A stretch of 64,000 bases of DNA from positions 9,786,001-9,850,000 of the forward strand of contig NZ_CP071090.1 of NCBI RefSeq assembly GCF_017301735.1, in the 5' to 3' direction. Under the pieces are notes generated by a model, which saw only the letters and a program-made list of their open reading frames with translations, was not told where the DNA came from and made no database searches. Below, one piece after another: positions 1-8,625 of the stretch; within the stretch, counting starts at the first letter, position 1; each line of letters begins with the position of its first letter. This DNA is from Pyxidicoccus parkwaysis. GTDB taxonomy: Bacteria > Myxococcota > Myxococcia > Myxococcales > Myxococcaceae. The position numbers were made by a program, and so were the translations under genes.

Positions 1-3000
1 GGTAGCGCTCCATGCTGATGGGCAGGAAGGTGCGCGTCAGGTCATCCGGCGGAACGGTGAAGTCACCGTTGGCCTCCGCCAGCGCGGCGTAGACGTGGAG
101 ACACGCGTCGAGGAACGCGGGCTGGACGGTGTAGGGCTGGGCCTGCACGTGCTCCGGCAGGCGGACGCGAGTCAATGCCTCGCCGTCGCCCTGCCACAGC
201 TCCTGGATGCCGCGGAAGGCCGGGCCGTACTCCAGGCCCATGGCGCGGATGGCCGGGTAGTAGCGGTCGATGGGCACGGACGTGAGGCAGCGCTCGCGCA
301 GGGCCGGCAGCGAGGCCGCCTCCGGGGGGCTCTCGCGGCGCGTCTTCAGCTCACCGTCGATGTGGTGAATCCACGGCGCGCCCGGCCGCTCGTCGGTGCT
401 GTAGACCTTGAAGGTGGCGCGGCCCTCGCCCTCGGGCGAGACGACCAGGTGCACCACGCGGTGGCCCTCCTCGGGAAGCACCATGGCCTCGCGGTAGAGG
501 AAGGTCTCCATCACCACGTCGTCCACGCCGAAGTGCTGACGGGCGGCCGTCGTCACCAGCTCCAGCGCGGCCGTGGTGGGCAGCACCGGCAGGCCGAAGA
601 TGCGGTGGTCGTCCAGGTACGTCAGCACGTCCAGGCTGTAGTGCGCCTCGTACTGGGCCTCCTTCAGCGTGGAGCGCAGGCGCTCGCCGAGCAGCGGGTG
701 GCCGTCCTTGTTGCGCGGAGCGGCGCCGGTGTTGCGCGACTCGCTCACCCAGTAGCGCTTGCGCTGGAACGGGTAGGTGGGCAGCGCCAGGCGCTTGCGC
801 GTGTAGGCCTTGTCGAAGCCGGCCCAGTCCACCGCGTGCCCGCCCACGTAGAGGGCGCGCAGGCTCTCCGAGAGCACCTCCCAGTCGCCCTTCTGGCGGC
901 TGATGGAGGACAGCCACGTGGCCGTCGCATCGGGGACGCACTGACGGCCCAGGCCCAGGAGGCTGGAGCCGGGGCCCACCTCCAGGAACAGCTCGATGCC
1001 GGCCTCGCGCAGCGTCTGCATGCCCCGCGCGAAGCGCACCGCCTCGCGCGCATGCTCGCGCCAGTAGCGCGCGGTGGGCGCCTCCTCCATGAAGGTGCCC
1101 GTGAGGTTGGACACCACCTTGATGCTCGGCTTGCGGAAGCGGATGGACGCGGCCACGGCCTCGAGCTGGTCGAGGATGGGGTCCATCAGCGCCGAGTGGA
1201 AGGCGTGCGAGACGACCAGCTCCTTGAAGCCGATGTTGTGCGTGCTCAGCGTCAGCAGCAGCGAGGCCAGCGCCTCCTTCTCACCGGAGACGACGGTGCT
1301 CTGGGGCGCGTTGCCCGCGGCGATGGACAGCTTGCCGCCATACGGCGCGATGAGCTCCAGCACGCGCGCCTCGGTGGCGAACACGGCCACCATGCCGCCG
1401 TTGCGCGGCAGGCCCTGCATCAGGCGGCCGCGGTGCGAGATGAGCCGCAGCGCGTCCGGCAGGTCCATGACGCCCGCCACACAGGCCGCCGTCACCTCGC
1501 CCACGCTGTGTCCCATCACCACGTCGGGGTTGATGCCGAACGAGCGCCAGAGCGTCGCCAGCGCGTACTCGACGGCGAACAGCGCAATCTGCGTGTAGCC
1601 CGTCTCATTGATGAGCTGCGCGTCCGCGTCCTCCGCGAAGAGCACGCTCAACAGCGAGCGGTCCATGTGCGCGCGGGACTGCGCATCGCACTCGTCCAGC
1701 GCTGCGCGGAAGACGGGCTGCGTGCGGTAGAGCTCCGCGGCCATGCCCGCGTACTGCGAGCCCTGGCCGGTGAAGAGGAACGCCACCATGCGCTGCTTGC
1801 CGTTGCCCAGGGCCACGCCCGGCGCGAGCACCTCCTGGCCCACGCTCTCCAGGCGCGTCACCAACTCCTGGGTGGAGCGCGCGGAGATGGCCAGGCGATG
1901 CGGGAAGGACGCGCGGCTGGTGCTCGCGGTGAAGCACACGTCCGCGAGGTCCACGTCCGGGTGCGCGTTCAGGAACCGCGAGAAGCGCCCGGCGCTCTGC
2001 GTGAGGGCGGCCTCGCTGCGCGCGGACAGGGCCAGCGTGTGCAGCGGCCGGTCCTCCGGCGTCGGAGCGCGCTTCTTCGACGGCAGCTCGGGCGCCTCCT
2101 CCAGCACCACGAAGGCGTTCGTCCCGCCCAGGCCCAGGCCATTGAGTCCCGCGCGGCGCGGGTGCTCGGGGTTGGCCGCCCAGTCGGTGAGCTGCGTCTG
2201 GATGTAGAAGGGGCTCGTCGGCAGCGCGAGCTTCGGGTTCGGCTTCTCGAAGTTGATGGAGGGGGGAATCTTGCGGTGATTGAGCGCCAGCGCCGTCTTG
2301 ATGAGCGCGGCCATGCCGGCCGTCTGCTCCAGGTGGCCGATGTTCGTCTTCACCGAGCCGATGCCGCAGAAGCCCTTGCGCGAGGTGCCGGTGCGGAACG
2401 CGCGCGTCAGCGCCTGCACCTCCAGCGGGTCACCCACCGTGGTGCCGGTGGCGTGGCACTCCACATAGCCGATGGTGTCGGGCGACACGTCCGCCACCGT
2501 CATGGCCTCCAGCATCGCCGAGGCCTGGCCGGGCACGCTGGACGCGCCGTAGCTGACCTTCTGCCCGCCGTCGTTGTTGATGGCACTGCCCTTGATGACC
2601 GCGTAGATGTGGTCACCCGCCTCCACGGCCGCGCGCAGGGGCTTGACCAGCACCGCCGCCACGCCGCTGCCGAAGATGGTGCCCTGCGCCTTCTCGTCGA
2701 AGGCGCGGCAGTGCCCGTCCGGAGAGAGGATGTCCTCGCTCTGGTAGATGTAGCCGTTCTTGTGCGGGAAGCGGATGGTGGACGCGCCCGCCAGCGCCAT
2801 GTCGCACTCGCCATCCAGCACGCTCCTGCACGCGAGGTGCAGCGCCACCAGCGACGTGGAGCACGCCGTCTGGATGTTGATGCTGGGGCCCTTCAAGTCC
2901 AGCTTGTACGAGACGCGCGTGGCGACGAAGTCCTTGTCGTTGCCGATGTGCTGCAGGCTGCCCGTGGGCCCGAGCAGCTCCGGCGCGCGCGCCTGGTACG

Positions 3001-3403
3001 CCGCGAGGTAGCTGGTGACGACACCGCCCGAGCCGGCGAACACGCCCACCGGCACGCGGACCGTCTCGGGGTGATAGCCCGCGTTCTCGAAGGCCTCCCA
3101 CGCCACCTCCAGGAAGAGGCGCTGCTGGGGGTCCATGAAGTTCGCTTCCCGCCCGGTGACACCGAAGAACCCGGCGTCGAACTGGTCCACGTCCTCCAGG
3201 TACGGCGTGGCGGGCACGAAGCCCGGCGCGTCCAGGACGTGCGCGGGAATGCCCGCCTCCGCCAGCTCCTCGCGGCTGAAGAAGGTGATGGACTCGCGGC
3301 CCTCACACAGGTTCTTCCAGAACGTGTCCAAATCCCTGGCACCCGGGAAGCGGCACGCCATGCCGACGATTGCGACGCCTTGGAGGTTGTCAGACTTGCT
3401 CAT
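1..3403 (-). CDS. type I modular polyketide synthase, KS-AT-DH (3' end outside window)
   Basis: The first 1134 residues of a modular PKS are visible; the rest lies beyond the left edge. Order: ketosynthase (about 1-430) with the active-site block TACSTSL (Cys181), the ECHATGT histidine (His317) and KTNIGH; acyltransferase (about 530-830) with GHSVGE (Ser633) and HAFH at 733-736; then the start of a dehydratase with the intact HxxxGxxxxP motif (His933). HAFH rather than YASH is the family signature for malonyl-CoA, so an unbranched extender is predicted. The start is the ATG after which MSKSDN runs straight into the KS; no good Shine-Dalgarno precedes it, and a small hairpin sits directly upstream. 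It is the last visible gene of a leftward operon with ACP, SDR and acyl-AMP ligase, so the module probably extends a chain loaded by those proteins. ER, KR and carrier domains, if present, are outside. Confidence 0.95.
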   Translation of the reverse strand, partial: MSKSDNLQGVAIVGMACRFPGARDLDTFWKNLCEGRESITFFSREELAEAGIPAHVLDAPGFVPATPYLEDVDQFDAGFFGVTGREANFMDPQQRLFLEVAWEAFENAGYHPETVRVPVGVFAGSGGVVTSYLAAYQARAPELLGPTGSLQHIGNDKDFVATRVSYKLDLKGPSINIQTACSTSLVALHLACRSVLDGECDMALAGASTIRFPHKNGYIYQSEDILSPDGHCRAFDEKAQGTIFGSGVAAVLVKPLRAAVEAGDHIYAVIKGSAINNDGGQKVSYGASSVPGQASAMLEAMTVADVSPDTIGYVECHATGTTVGDPLEVQALTRAFRTGTSRKGFCGIGSVKTNIGHLEQTAGMAALIKTALALNHRKIPPSINFEKPNPKLALPTSPFYIQTQLTDWAANPEHPRRAGLNGLGLGGTNAFVVLEEAPELPSKKRAPTPEDRPLHTLALSARSEAALTQSAGRFSRFLNAHPDVDLADVCFTASTSRASFPHRLAISARSTQELVTRLESVGQEVLAPGVALGNGKQRMVAFLFTGQGSQYAGMAAELYRTQPVFRAALDECDAQSRAHMDRSLLSVLFAEDADAQLINETGYTQIALFAVEYALATLWRSFGINPDVVMGHSVGEVTAACVAGVMDLPDALRLISHRGRLMQGLPRNGGMVAVFATEARVLELIAPYGGKLSIAAGNAPQSTVVSGEKEALASLLLTLSTHNIGFKELVVSHAFHSALMDPILDQLEAVAASIRFRKPSIKVVSNLTGTFMEEAPTARYWREHAREAVRFARGMQTLREAGIELFLEVGPGSSLLGLGRQCVPDATATWLSSISRQKGDWEVLSESLRALYVGGHAVDWAGFDKAYTRKRLALPTYPFQRKRYWVSESRNTGAAPRNKDGHPLLGERLRSTLKEAQYEAHYSLDVLTYLDDHRIFGLPVLPTTAALELVTTAARQHFGVDDVVMETFLYREAMVLPEEGHRVVHLVVSPEGEGRATFKVYSTDERPGAPWIHHIDGELKTRRESPPEAASLPALRERCLTSVPIDRYYPAIRAMGLEYGPAFRGIQELWQGDGEALTRVRLPEHVQAQPYTVQPAFLDACLHVYAALAEANGDFTVPPDDLTRTFLPISMERY

Positions 3404-3404
3404 G

Positions 3405-3419
3405 ACCGAAGCTTTCGGT
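3405..3419 (-). promoter_or_regulatory. small hairpin abutting the PKS start codon
   Basis: ACCGAA-GCT-TTCGGT forms a 6-bp stem with a 3-nt loop, ending one base before the PKS ATG. The 52-nt gap between the ACP stop and this ATG has no clear Shine-Dalgarno, so this structure may affect PKS translation. Inferred from sequence only. Confidence 0.3.
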
Positions 3420-3455
3420 GCGCGGGCGGGGACGCGCGGGGGTGTGGGTTGGGAA

Positions 3456-3818
3456 TCAGGAACGGTTGTTGCGGCGCGCCTCGGCGCGGCGCTTGCTCTC
3501 GAGCAGCGCGTCGGCCTGGCCGCCGTCGCTCGTGTCGCCGGAGAAGAACTTCTCGTAGGCGCCGATGAGGTCCGCCACGGTGCGGACGCTGGTGATGGGC
3601 ACCAGCTCCTGGAACGGGTCCGCCTTCAGGCGCATCTCCAGCGTGGCCACGAGCTGCGCCAGGTCCAGCGAGGACAGGCCCAGCTCCGAGCCGAGCCGGT
3701 TCTCGTCGCCAATCTCAGGCACCTTGCCCTCGGCGACGCCCTTCTCCTCGAGAATCTGGCGGATGTGCTCCTGGATGAGCTTCTGCAGCTCCTGCTTGTT
3801 GGGATTCTGGCTCAGCAT
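3456..3818 (-). CDS. acyl carrier protein
   Basis: A 120-residue stand-alone carrier protein. The phosphopantetheine site is LGLSSLDL with Ser50, a variant of the usual LGxDSLDL in which the Asp is replaced by Ser. Helix II (LAQLVATLEMRL) follows as expected, and the 3-helix ACP core spans about residues 10-95. The tail (about 95-120) is basic (SKRRAEARRNNRS) and longer than in fatty-acid ACPs. The start chosen is the ATG overlapping the stop of the upstream SDR gene, which gives translational coupling. It probably carries the acyl chain activated by the neighbouring ligase and hands it to the PKS. The ACP fold is certain; its partners are inferred from context. Confidence 0.9.
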   Translation of the reverse strand: MLSQNPNKQELQKLIQEHIRQILEEKGVAEGKVPEIGDENRLGSELGLSSLDLAQLVATLEMRLKADPFQELVPITSVRTVADLIGAYEKFFSGDTSDGGQADALLESKRRAEARRNNRS

Positions 3819-4564
3819 GTGATGCCCCCGTCGACGACGATGGTTTGACCAGTGATGAAGGAAGCCTGCGGCGAGAGCAGGAACAGCACGGCGTTGGCCA
3901 TGTCGTCGGCCGTGCCCAGGCGGCCCAGGGGCGTGCGGCGGATGATGCGCTGCTTCGCCTCCGGCGTGAGGTCCGCCACCATCTCGCTCTCGAAGTAGCC
4001 CGGCGCCACCGAGTTGACGCGGATGTGCTTGGGGCCAAGCTCGCGCGCCAGGCTGCGCGTCAGGCCGTCCAGCGCGGCCTTCGTCGCGCTGTACACCGCG
4101 ACACCCGAGTGGCCGCGAATCGCGTTCACCGAGGAGATGTTGATGATGGAGCCCGACTGGTGCTGCAGCATCTGCTTCGAGCACGCCTGGATGAGGAAGA
4201 TGCTCGCCTTCAGGTTCAGGTCGATGCCCTGCTCAATCTGAGACGTGCGCATCGTGGGAAGGATGCCGTCGATGCCCACGCCCGCGTTGTTGACCAGCGC
4301 GTCCACGCGGCCGTACCGCGAAGAGACCTCGTTGACGAAGGCCTTGAGCGCGGCGGGGTCCGTGGCGTCCACGGATTGCCACAGGAAGCGCTTGTGCTCG
4401 GGGTCCTGCTGCGTGAGCGTCTTGATGAACGGGCTCTCCGAGCGGCTGAACGTGGCCACCGTGTAGCCCCGCTCCAGGCAGCCCGTGACGAGCGCCTGAC
4501 CCAGGCCGCGGCTGCCGCCGCTGACGATGACGACCTTGGAACGACTGTCTGTGTTTGTAGACAC
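3812..4564 (-). CDS. short-chain dehydrogenase/reductase (3-oxoacyl-ACP reductase type)
   Basis: A 250-residue classical SDR of FabG type. Visible are the nucleotide-binding GGSRGLG (16-22), NNAG (92-95), structural Asn117, catalytic Ser145, and YSATK with Tyr158 and Lys162. The C-terminus has the FabG-like pattern ending ITGQTIVVDGG. The likely reaction is NADPH-dependent reduction of a beta-keto group on an ACP-bound chain. It lies between the acyl-AMP ligase (24-nt gap) and the ACP (7-nt overlap), so it should act on the acyl-ACP made here. In the wider context it could instead reduce a butenolide intermediate. Confidence 0.9.
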   Translation of the reverse strand: MSTNTDSRSKVVIVSGGSRGLGQALVTGCLERGYTVATFSRSESPFIKTLTQQDPEHKRFLWQSVDATDPAALKAFVNEVSSRYGRVDALVNNAGVGIDGILPTMRTSQIEQGIDLNLKASIFLIQACSKQMLQHQSGSIINISSVNAIRGHSGVAVYSATKAALDGLTRSLARELGPKHIRVNSVAPGYFESEMVADLTPEAKQRIIRRTPLGRLGTADDMANAVLFLLSPQASFITGQTIVVDGGITC

Positions 4565-4588
4565 GATTTGCTTTCTCCCGGTGGGTGT

Positions 4589-5932
4589 TCAGCCGGCGCG
4601 AGCCTTCTTGAAACGGTCACCGTGGAGCTGGCCTTCGACAATCTCGACCGCCACGGGAATCTTGTAGGGCGCCAGCCGCTCGCGGCAGAACGTGCGCACC
4701 CGCTTCGTCAGGGCAATCGGGTCCTCGGCATCCTTCAGCCGGATGCGCGCCGTCACCACGTGGCCCGTAATCGGGCTCGGCTTGCCGACGACAGTCGCGT
4801 CCGCCACGTTGGGGCACTGGAGGAGGACGCTCTCCACCTCGGCTGGGTACACCTTCTCGCCACCCACGTTGATGATTTCCGACTTGCGGCCGAGGATGCG
4901 CATGTACTCGCCATCCACCTCCACCGCGTCGCCGGTGATGAACCAGCCCTCGTCGTTGAACGGAGACGGCGCGTTCAGGTAGCCGAGCATCGCGGACTCG
5001 GCGCGAATCCAGAGGATGTCGTCGACGACCTTGAGCTCGTAGCCCTCGCCGCCCACCTTCACCCAGAGCGACGAGTTGTCCTTCGACTTCGTCTGGAGGA
5101 TGCCCAGCTCGGACAGGCCATACGTCTGCTTGAGCTTGATGTGGGGGAAGACCTCGGCGAGGTGCTTCAGCGTGGCGGCCGGCATCGGCTCGGTGCCGTA
5201 GGTAATCATCTCCAGCGATGACAGGTCGTACTGCTTGTACGCCTCGGACATCAGCAGGAGGTTGAGGAAGGTGGGCGTGGTGGGCAGCAGCTGCACCTTG
5301 TGCTTCTGCACAGCGGTGCAGATGGCCTGCGGCGTGCGCTCACGCAGCGGGACGACGGTGCCGCCCGACGTCAGCGCGTGCAGCAGCGTGTTGATGCCGC
5401 CGATGTGGTCCAGGAGCAGGAAGCTCAGCGTGCGCTGCCCGTTGCGCACCTTCTTGAACTTCCGGAGCATCCGCTCGAAGTCGAGCAGCGACGCCTTGCT
5501 CTTCCCCGTGGAGCCCGAGCTGAACAGGATGAGGCCCGGCGCGCCCTGGCTCTTGAGCTGCTGGATGAACGGGTGCTCGGTGGGGTGCGTGAGCGCCTGC
5601 ACGCCGAGGAGCTTCGTGCCCTCGAACTCGAAGAGCGCGTCGCACTCGGCAATCTCGAGGAACTCCTTCAGCGTCTTGACCGAGGGAGCGAGTGGCACCG
5701 CGATATTGTGATTGAGGATGAGCGCGACCAGCAGGGCGCACGTCTCGGGGTTGTAGTCCCCGCGCAGCGCCACCGACTTGCCCGCGTCCAGGCCGTGCTT
5801 CTTCAGCTCGGTGAGCCAGCCCTTCACCCGCTGCGCCAGCGTGGCGTAGGACACTTCGCTGTCTTCCCAGATCAGCGCAGGCTGTGTGCCGTGAGACTCC
5901 AGGCGCTCCAATACCCACTGAACATCAGCCAT
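4589..5932 (-). CDS. acyl-AMP/acyl-CoA ligase of the ANL superfamily
   Basis: A 447-residue adenylating enzyme, shorter than the usual 500-600 residues because the N-terminal region is compact. Core motifs are present: the P-loop-like LILFSSGSTGKSKA, KQTYGLSELG (A5), the A7/A8 region from TGDAVEVDGEYMRILGRKSEIINVGGEKVYPAEVE, and a C-terminal lysine near GDRFKKARAG in the A10 position. It activates a carboxylic acid as an acyl-adenylate and probably loads it onto the ACP two genes downstream. ATG at 5932 is preferred because AGGGG lies 9 nt upstream; a GTG two codons earlier has too short a spacing. First gene of the leftward operon. Confidence 0.9.
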   Translation of the reverse strand: MADVQWVLERLESHGTQPALIWEDSEVSYATLAQRVKGWLTELKKHGLDAGKSVALRGDYNPETCALLVALILNHNIAVPLAPSVKTLKEFLEIAECDALFEFEGTKLLGVQALTHPTEHPFIQQLKSQGAPGLILFSSGSTGKSKASLLDFERMLRKFKKVRNGQRTLSFLLLDHIGGINTLLHALTSGGTVVPLRERTPQAICTAVQKHKVQLLPTTPTFLNLLLMSEAYKQYDLSSLEMITYGTEPMPAATLKHLAEVFPHIKLKQTYGLSELGILQTKSKDNSSLWVKVGGEGYELKVVDDILWIRAESAMLGYLNAPSPFNDEGWFITGDAVEVDGEYMRILGRKSEIINVGGEKVYPAEVESVLLQCPNVADATVVGKPSPITGHVVTARIRLKDAEDPIALTKRVRTFCRERLAPYKIPVAVEIVEGQLHGDRFKKARAG

Positions 5933-6106
5933 TTTCACTCACCCCTTTTTGAAACGTCCCCAAGCGGAATCCGTCGTGAAAAAGAATCACATCTCACGGA
6001 GATTCCCGACTCGCGGCGAATCACTAGCAGTCGTGTCCAGACGCGTCATGAGCACCGCTTCATGTCGTCCGTTCGATGACGGCTGATCCGCGTAAGGGGT
6101 TCCCGC

Positions 6107-6130
6107 TGTCATCCGCGGGATGTCATCCCG
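6107..6130. promoter_or_regulatory. operator-like repeats in the divergent ligase/AfsA intergenic region
   Basis: The 290-nt gap between the two divergent operons is distinctly less GC-rich than its flanks and must hold both promoters. Within it, TGTCATCC occurs twice (from 6108 and 6122), and GGGATG-T-CATCCC forms a near-perfect inverted repeat at 6117-6129. This is a plausible binding site for a regulator controlling both operons. No regulator gene is adjacent. Confidence 0.35.
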
Positions 6131-6225
6131 TGGAGGACATAAACGGGTGCGCGTGCTTGCGGACGCAGTGCGTAGCAAGAACTGTCCTCGGGGATTTGTC
6201 CGTTTCACAAAAGAGGGGAATGCGC

Positions 6226-7101
6226 ATGCTCACACTGGATTCACACCGACCTCTGCGTCCGGGAATGGGTGACGTCACCATCGAAGGCACGGGTTCCACA
6301 ACACATACGCGCTCATCCGAGCAAGCCGGTCGTGAGACACCGCAAATCCTCCACGTGGTAGGAGACAAGTTCGTCACCTTCGCCGGTGAAAACCCTGGCG
6401 TGATGACTGTCTCCAACTTCGAGCGGCTGCTCGATAAGGAATTGGCGCGGCCGCACGCGCTCATCGTGGGTCAGGGCGTGTCGCTGGAGCGACTGTCATT
6501 GCTGGAGGAGCGCATCCAGAAGAGCCCCGCGAAGAACCGCGTCACCATCCAGGAAGCGCGCATCCGCGACCGCTGCCCGGGCAAGTACACGCACAAGCAC
6601 TTCGACCACAACACCATCATCACCACGCCGTTCCGGGACGAGAAGGCGGACCTGTACCGCTCGTACCTGGTGCTGGACGACGACTGCGCGGAGATGAGCG
6701 ACCACGTCACGGGCCACCACCTGCAGGGCGTGGTGTTCTTCGAGGCGTCGCGGCAGATGCTGCTGGCGGCCACGGAGCGCTTCTGGCTCGAGCAGATTGG
6801 CCGGCCGTACTACTTCGTGCTCAACGAGTACAACATCACGTATCACACCTTCGGCTTCCCGCTGCCGACGGAACTCACCATGAAAGTGCTCGCGGAGCGC
6901 GGTGACACGCGCCAGTCCGGCTCCGTGTTCCTCGACATCAAGGTGGAGTTCTTCCAGGTCGGGGTGCCCATCACCGAGTGCGTCATCAAGTACGCCGCCT
7001 TCGACAAGGCGCTCCTGAGCGCGCGCGAGGGACTGCTGTCCCGCATGGCGCTCGTGAAGCACTCGCCCAGCCTTTCGCCTCTCAACGAAACCGACGCCTG
7101 A
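6226..7101 (+). CDS. AfsA-type hotdog protein (A-factor biosynthesis family, single hotdog)
   Basis: A 291-residue protein. Residues about 120-270 match the AfsA hotdog pattern: KYTHKHFDHNTIITTP, then SDHVTGHHLQGVVFFEASRQ (Asp159-His160, Glu173). In Streptomyces, AfsA enzymes join a beta-ketoacyl-ACP to dihydroxyacetone phosphate as the first step to gamma-butyrolactones. Here only one hotdog copy is obvious; the first 120 residues are a separate, unassigned N-terminal region. ATG at 6226 is preferred because AGAGGGG lies 7 nt upstream; the ATG at 6220 is too close. It is the first gene of the rightward operon and is followed by a HAD phosphatase, which fits the phosphorylated product of an AfsA reaction. 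Family call good; substrate inferred. Confidence 0.8.
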   Translation: MLTLDSHRPLRPGMGDVTIEGTGSTTHTRSSEQAGRETPQILHVVGDKFVTFAGENPGVMTVSNFERLLDKELARPHALIVGQGVSLERLSLLEERIQKSPAKNRVTIQEARIRDRCPGKYTHKHFDHNTIITTPFRDEKADLYRSYLVLDDDCAEMSDHVTGHHLQGVVFFEASRQMLLAATERFWLEQIGRPYYFVLNEYNITYHTFGFPLPTELTMKVLAERGDTRQSGSVFLDIKVEFFQVGVPITECVIKYAAFDKALLSAREGLLSRMALVKHSPSLSPLNETDA

Positions 7102-7117
7102 GCAGGAGCCTCCGGTA

Positions 7118-7792
7118 ATGAGCAACAAGTACATCGTGTTCTCGGATGTCGATGAAACGCTGATCCGCTTCAAGAGCATGATCACGTTCATGGACTACTT
7201 CCTCTACAAGACCCCCTACGCGGCCCGGCCGGAGGCGGAGGAGAAGCGGAAGGAGTTCCAGGCCATCAACGCCGCGAACACGCCCACCGCGGACCGCGCG
7301 GCGCTGAACAAGCGCTTCTACGCGATGTTCGCGGGCATCAACCAGGCGGAGCTCCAGGAGGCGGCCCGGACCTGGCTGAAGGACGTGCTGGCGGCCGGCA
7401 ACCTGTTCATCTCGGCCTCGTACAGCGAGCAGCTCGAGCACAAGAAGAAGGGCGCGGAGCTGGTGCTGGTGTCGGGCTCGTTCGCGGACATCCTCGGCCC
7501 CGTCGTCAACATGGTGGGCGCGGACCGGCTCATCTGCTCGGAGCTGGAGGTGAAGGACGGCGTCTACACCGGCGTGCTGCTGCAGCAGGTGATTGGCGAC
7601 GGCAAGTGGGACGCCATCCAGCGCTACATCGACGGGCGCGGCGTCGAGCTGAAGTCCTGCTACGCGTACGGCGACCACGTATCCGACCTCTGCTTCATGG
7701 AGAAGGTCGGCAACCCCGTCGTCGTGGGTGATGCGCCGGCCATGCTGAAGGTGGCCCGGGAGCGCAACTGGCGCGTGCTGGCGGGGCACTGA
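7118..7792 (+). CDS. HAD-superfamily (subfamily IB, SerB-like) phosphatase
   Basis: A 224-residue HAD hydrolase. Motif I is DVDET with nucleophile Asp10 and acid Asp12; motif II is the VSGS serine; motif IV is GDHVSD. A cap of about 90 residues (20-110) sits between motifs I and II, as in the SerB/IB subfamily. It would remove phosphate from a small metabolite. Lying 16 nt after the AfsA-like gene, it is the natural candidate to dephosphorylate a butenolide phosphate or phosphorylated ester made by that protein. It could equally be a general phosphatase recruited to the locus. Confidence 0.85.
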   Translation: MSNKYIVFSDVDETLIRFKSMITFMDYFLYKTPYAARPEAEEKRKEFQAINAANTPTADRAALNKRFYAMFAGINQAELQEAARTWLKDVLAAGNLFISASYSEQLEHKKKGAELVLVSGSFADILGPVVNMVGADRLICSELEVKDGVYTGVLLQQVIGDGKWDAIQRYIDGRGVELKSCYAYGDHVSDLCFMEKVGNPVVVGDAPAMLKVARERNWRVLAGH

Positions 7793-7800
7793 GGGACACC

Positions 7801-8619
7801 ATGGGCACCAGGCACACCAGTTCCTTGAAGCTGACCACGCAGGGCCCTCCCTATCCGCCCAGCGAAATCATGGACAAGGATGGGAACTTCATCGTCATCG
7901 GCAATGTGATTCAGGAAGACCTGACGATGAAGTGGACCTCCGCCGTCGTGTCGGCGCAGAGCCACGTCCCCGAGTTCGGCAAGCTGGCCCCGTACAAGGT
8001 GGTCCGTCAGCTGTCCTCGGACGAGCTCGCCACCAGCGACGAGGTCCTCTACACGGTGTCGCTGCCGCTGGCGTGCAACAACTACCCGATGGTGTTCGCG
8101 CCGGACCAGCTTCCGCACGCGCACTCCATCGTGCGTCCGTCGCTGCCGCTGCACGAGGCGTACATCCCGGACTACCGCCCCATCGACGGCCGCAAAATCA
8201 CCAAGCCCATCACCCTGGGCCAGTGGTGCAAGGCCAAGGGCACCATGACGGTGGACGTGGGGGACGACTACGCGGACTTCTACTTCGAGTTCGAGGGGAT
8301 GATTCCGCACAGCCTCTACACGGTGATGGGGCTGCGGAAGCACGAAATCCGGCCCAAGGACACGCAGCGGCCGGGCCCGCTGGGCATTCCCAACGTGTTC
8401 ATCGCGGACGCGAACGGGAAGGCAACCTACTGGGCGCGCATCCCCGACCCGTTCCCCCCGGGGAACGACTCCAACCGGCTCATCGACGTCATCGTGCTGT
8501 GGATGAGCTCGCAGATGAGCTGCGGCGGCGCCATCGGCCACCACGGCCTGGGTGGCGACGTGCACGCGCAGCTCAAGTCGGGCCCCGCGCCGTTCGCGGG
8601 GCTGGAGACCCGGGGCTAG
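7801..8619 (+). CDS. unrecognised protein of the AfsA-like operon
   Basis: A 272-residue soluble protein with no signal peptide or membrane segment. I do not recognise its family. Conserved-looking features are HSLYTVMGLRKHE (about 172-184), the PLGIPNVFIADANGKATYW block, and a C-terminal segment SCGGAIGHHGLGGDVHAQL with three close histidines that could bind metal or act catalytically. The flanking beta-rich pattern suggests a jelly-roll or lipocalin-like fold, but this is a guess. It is 8 nt downstream of the phosphatase and 6 nt upstream of the exporter, so it should belong to the same pathway, perhaps as a tailoring enzyme or carrier. Confidence 0.75.
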   Translation: MGTRHTSSLKLTTQGPPYPPSEIMDKDGNFIVIGNVIQEDLTMKWTSAVVSAQSHVPEFGKLAPYKVVRQLSSDELATSDEVLYTVSLPLACNNYPMVFAPDQLPHAHSIVRPSLPLHEAYIPDYRPIDGRKITKPITLGQWCKAKGTMTVDVGDDYADFYFEFEGMIPHSLYTVMGLRKHEIRPKDTQRPGPLGIPNVFIADANGKATYWARIPDPFPPGNDSNRLIDVIVLWMSSQMSCGGAIGHHGLGGDVHAQLKSGPAPFAGLETRG

Positions 8620-8625
8620 CCGCGC

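Noticed and set aside
95..3568. A 1157-codon open frame on the plus strand
   Set aside because: It is opposite the PKS gene, and its product is an Arg/Ala/His-rich sequence without domains. Long antisense frames are expected in such GC-rich coding DNA.
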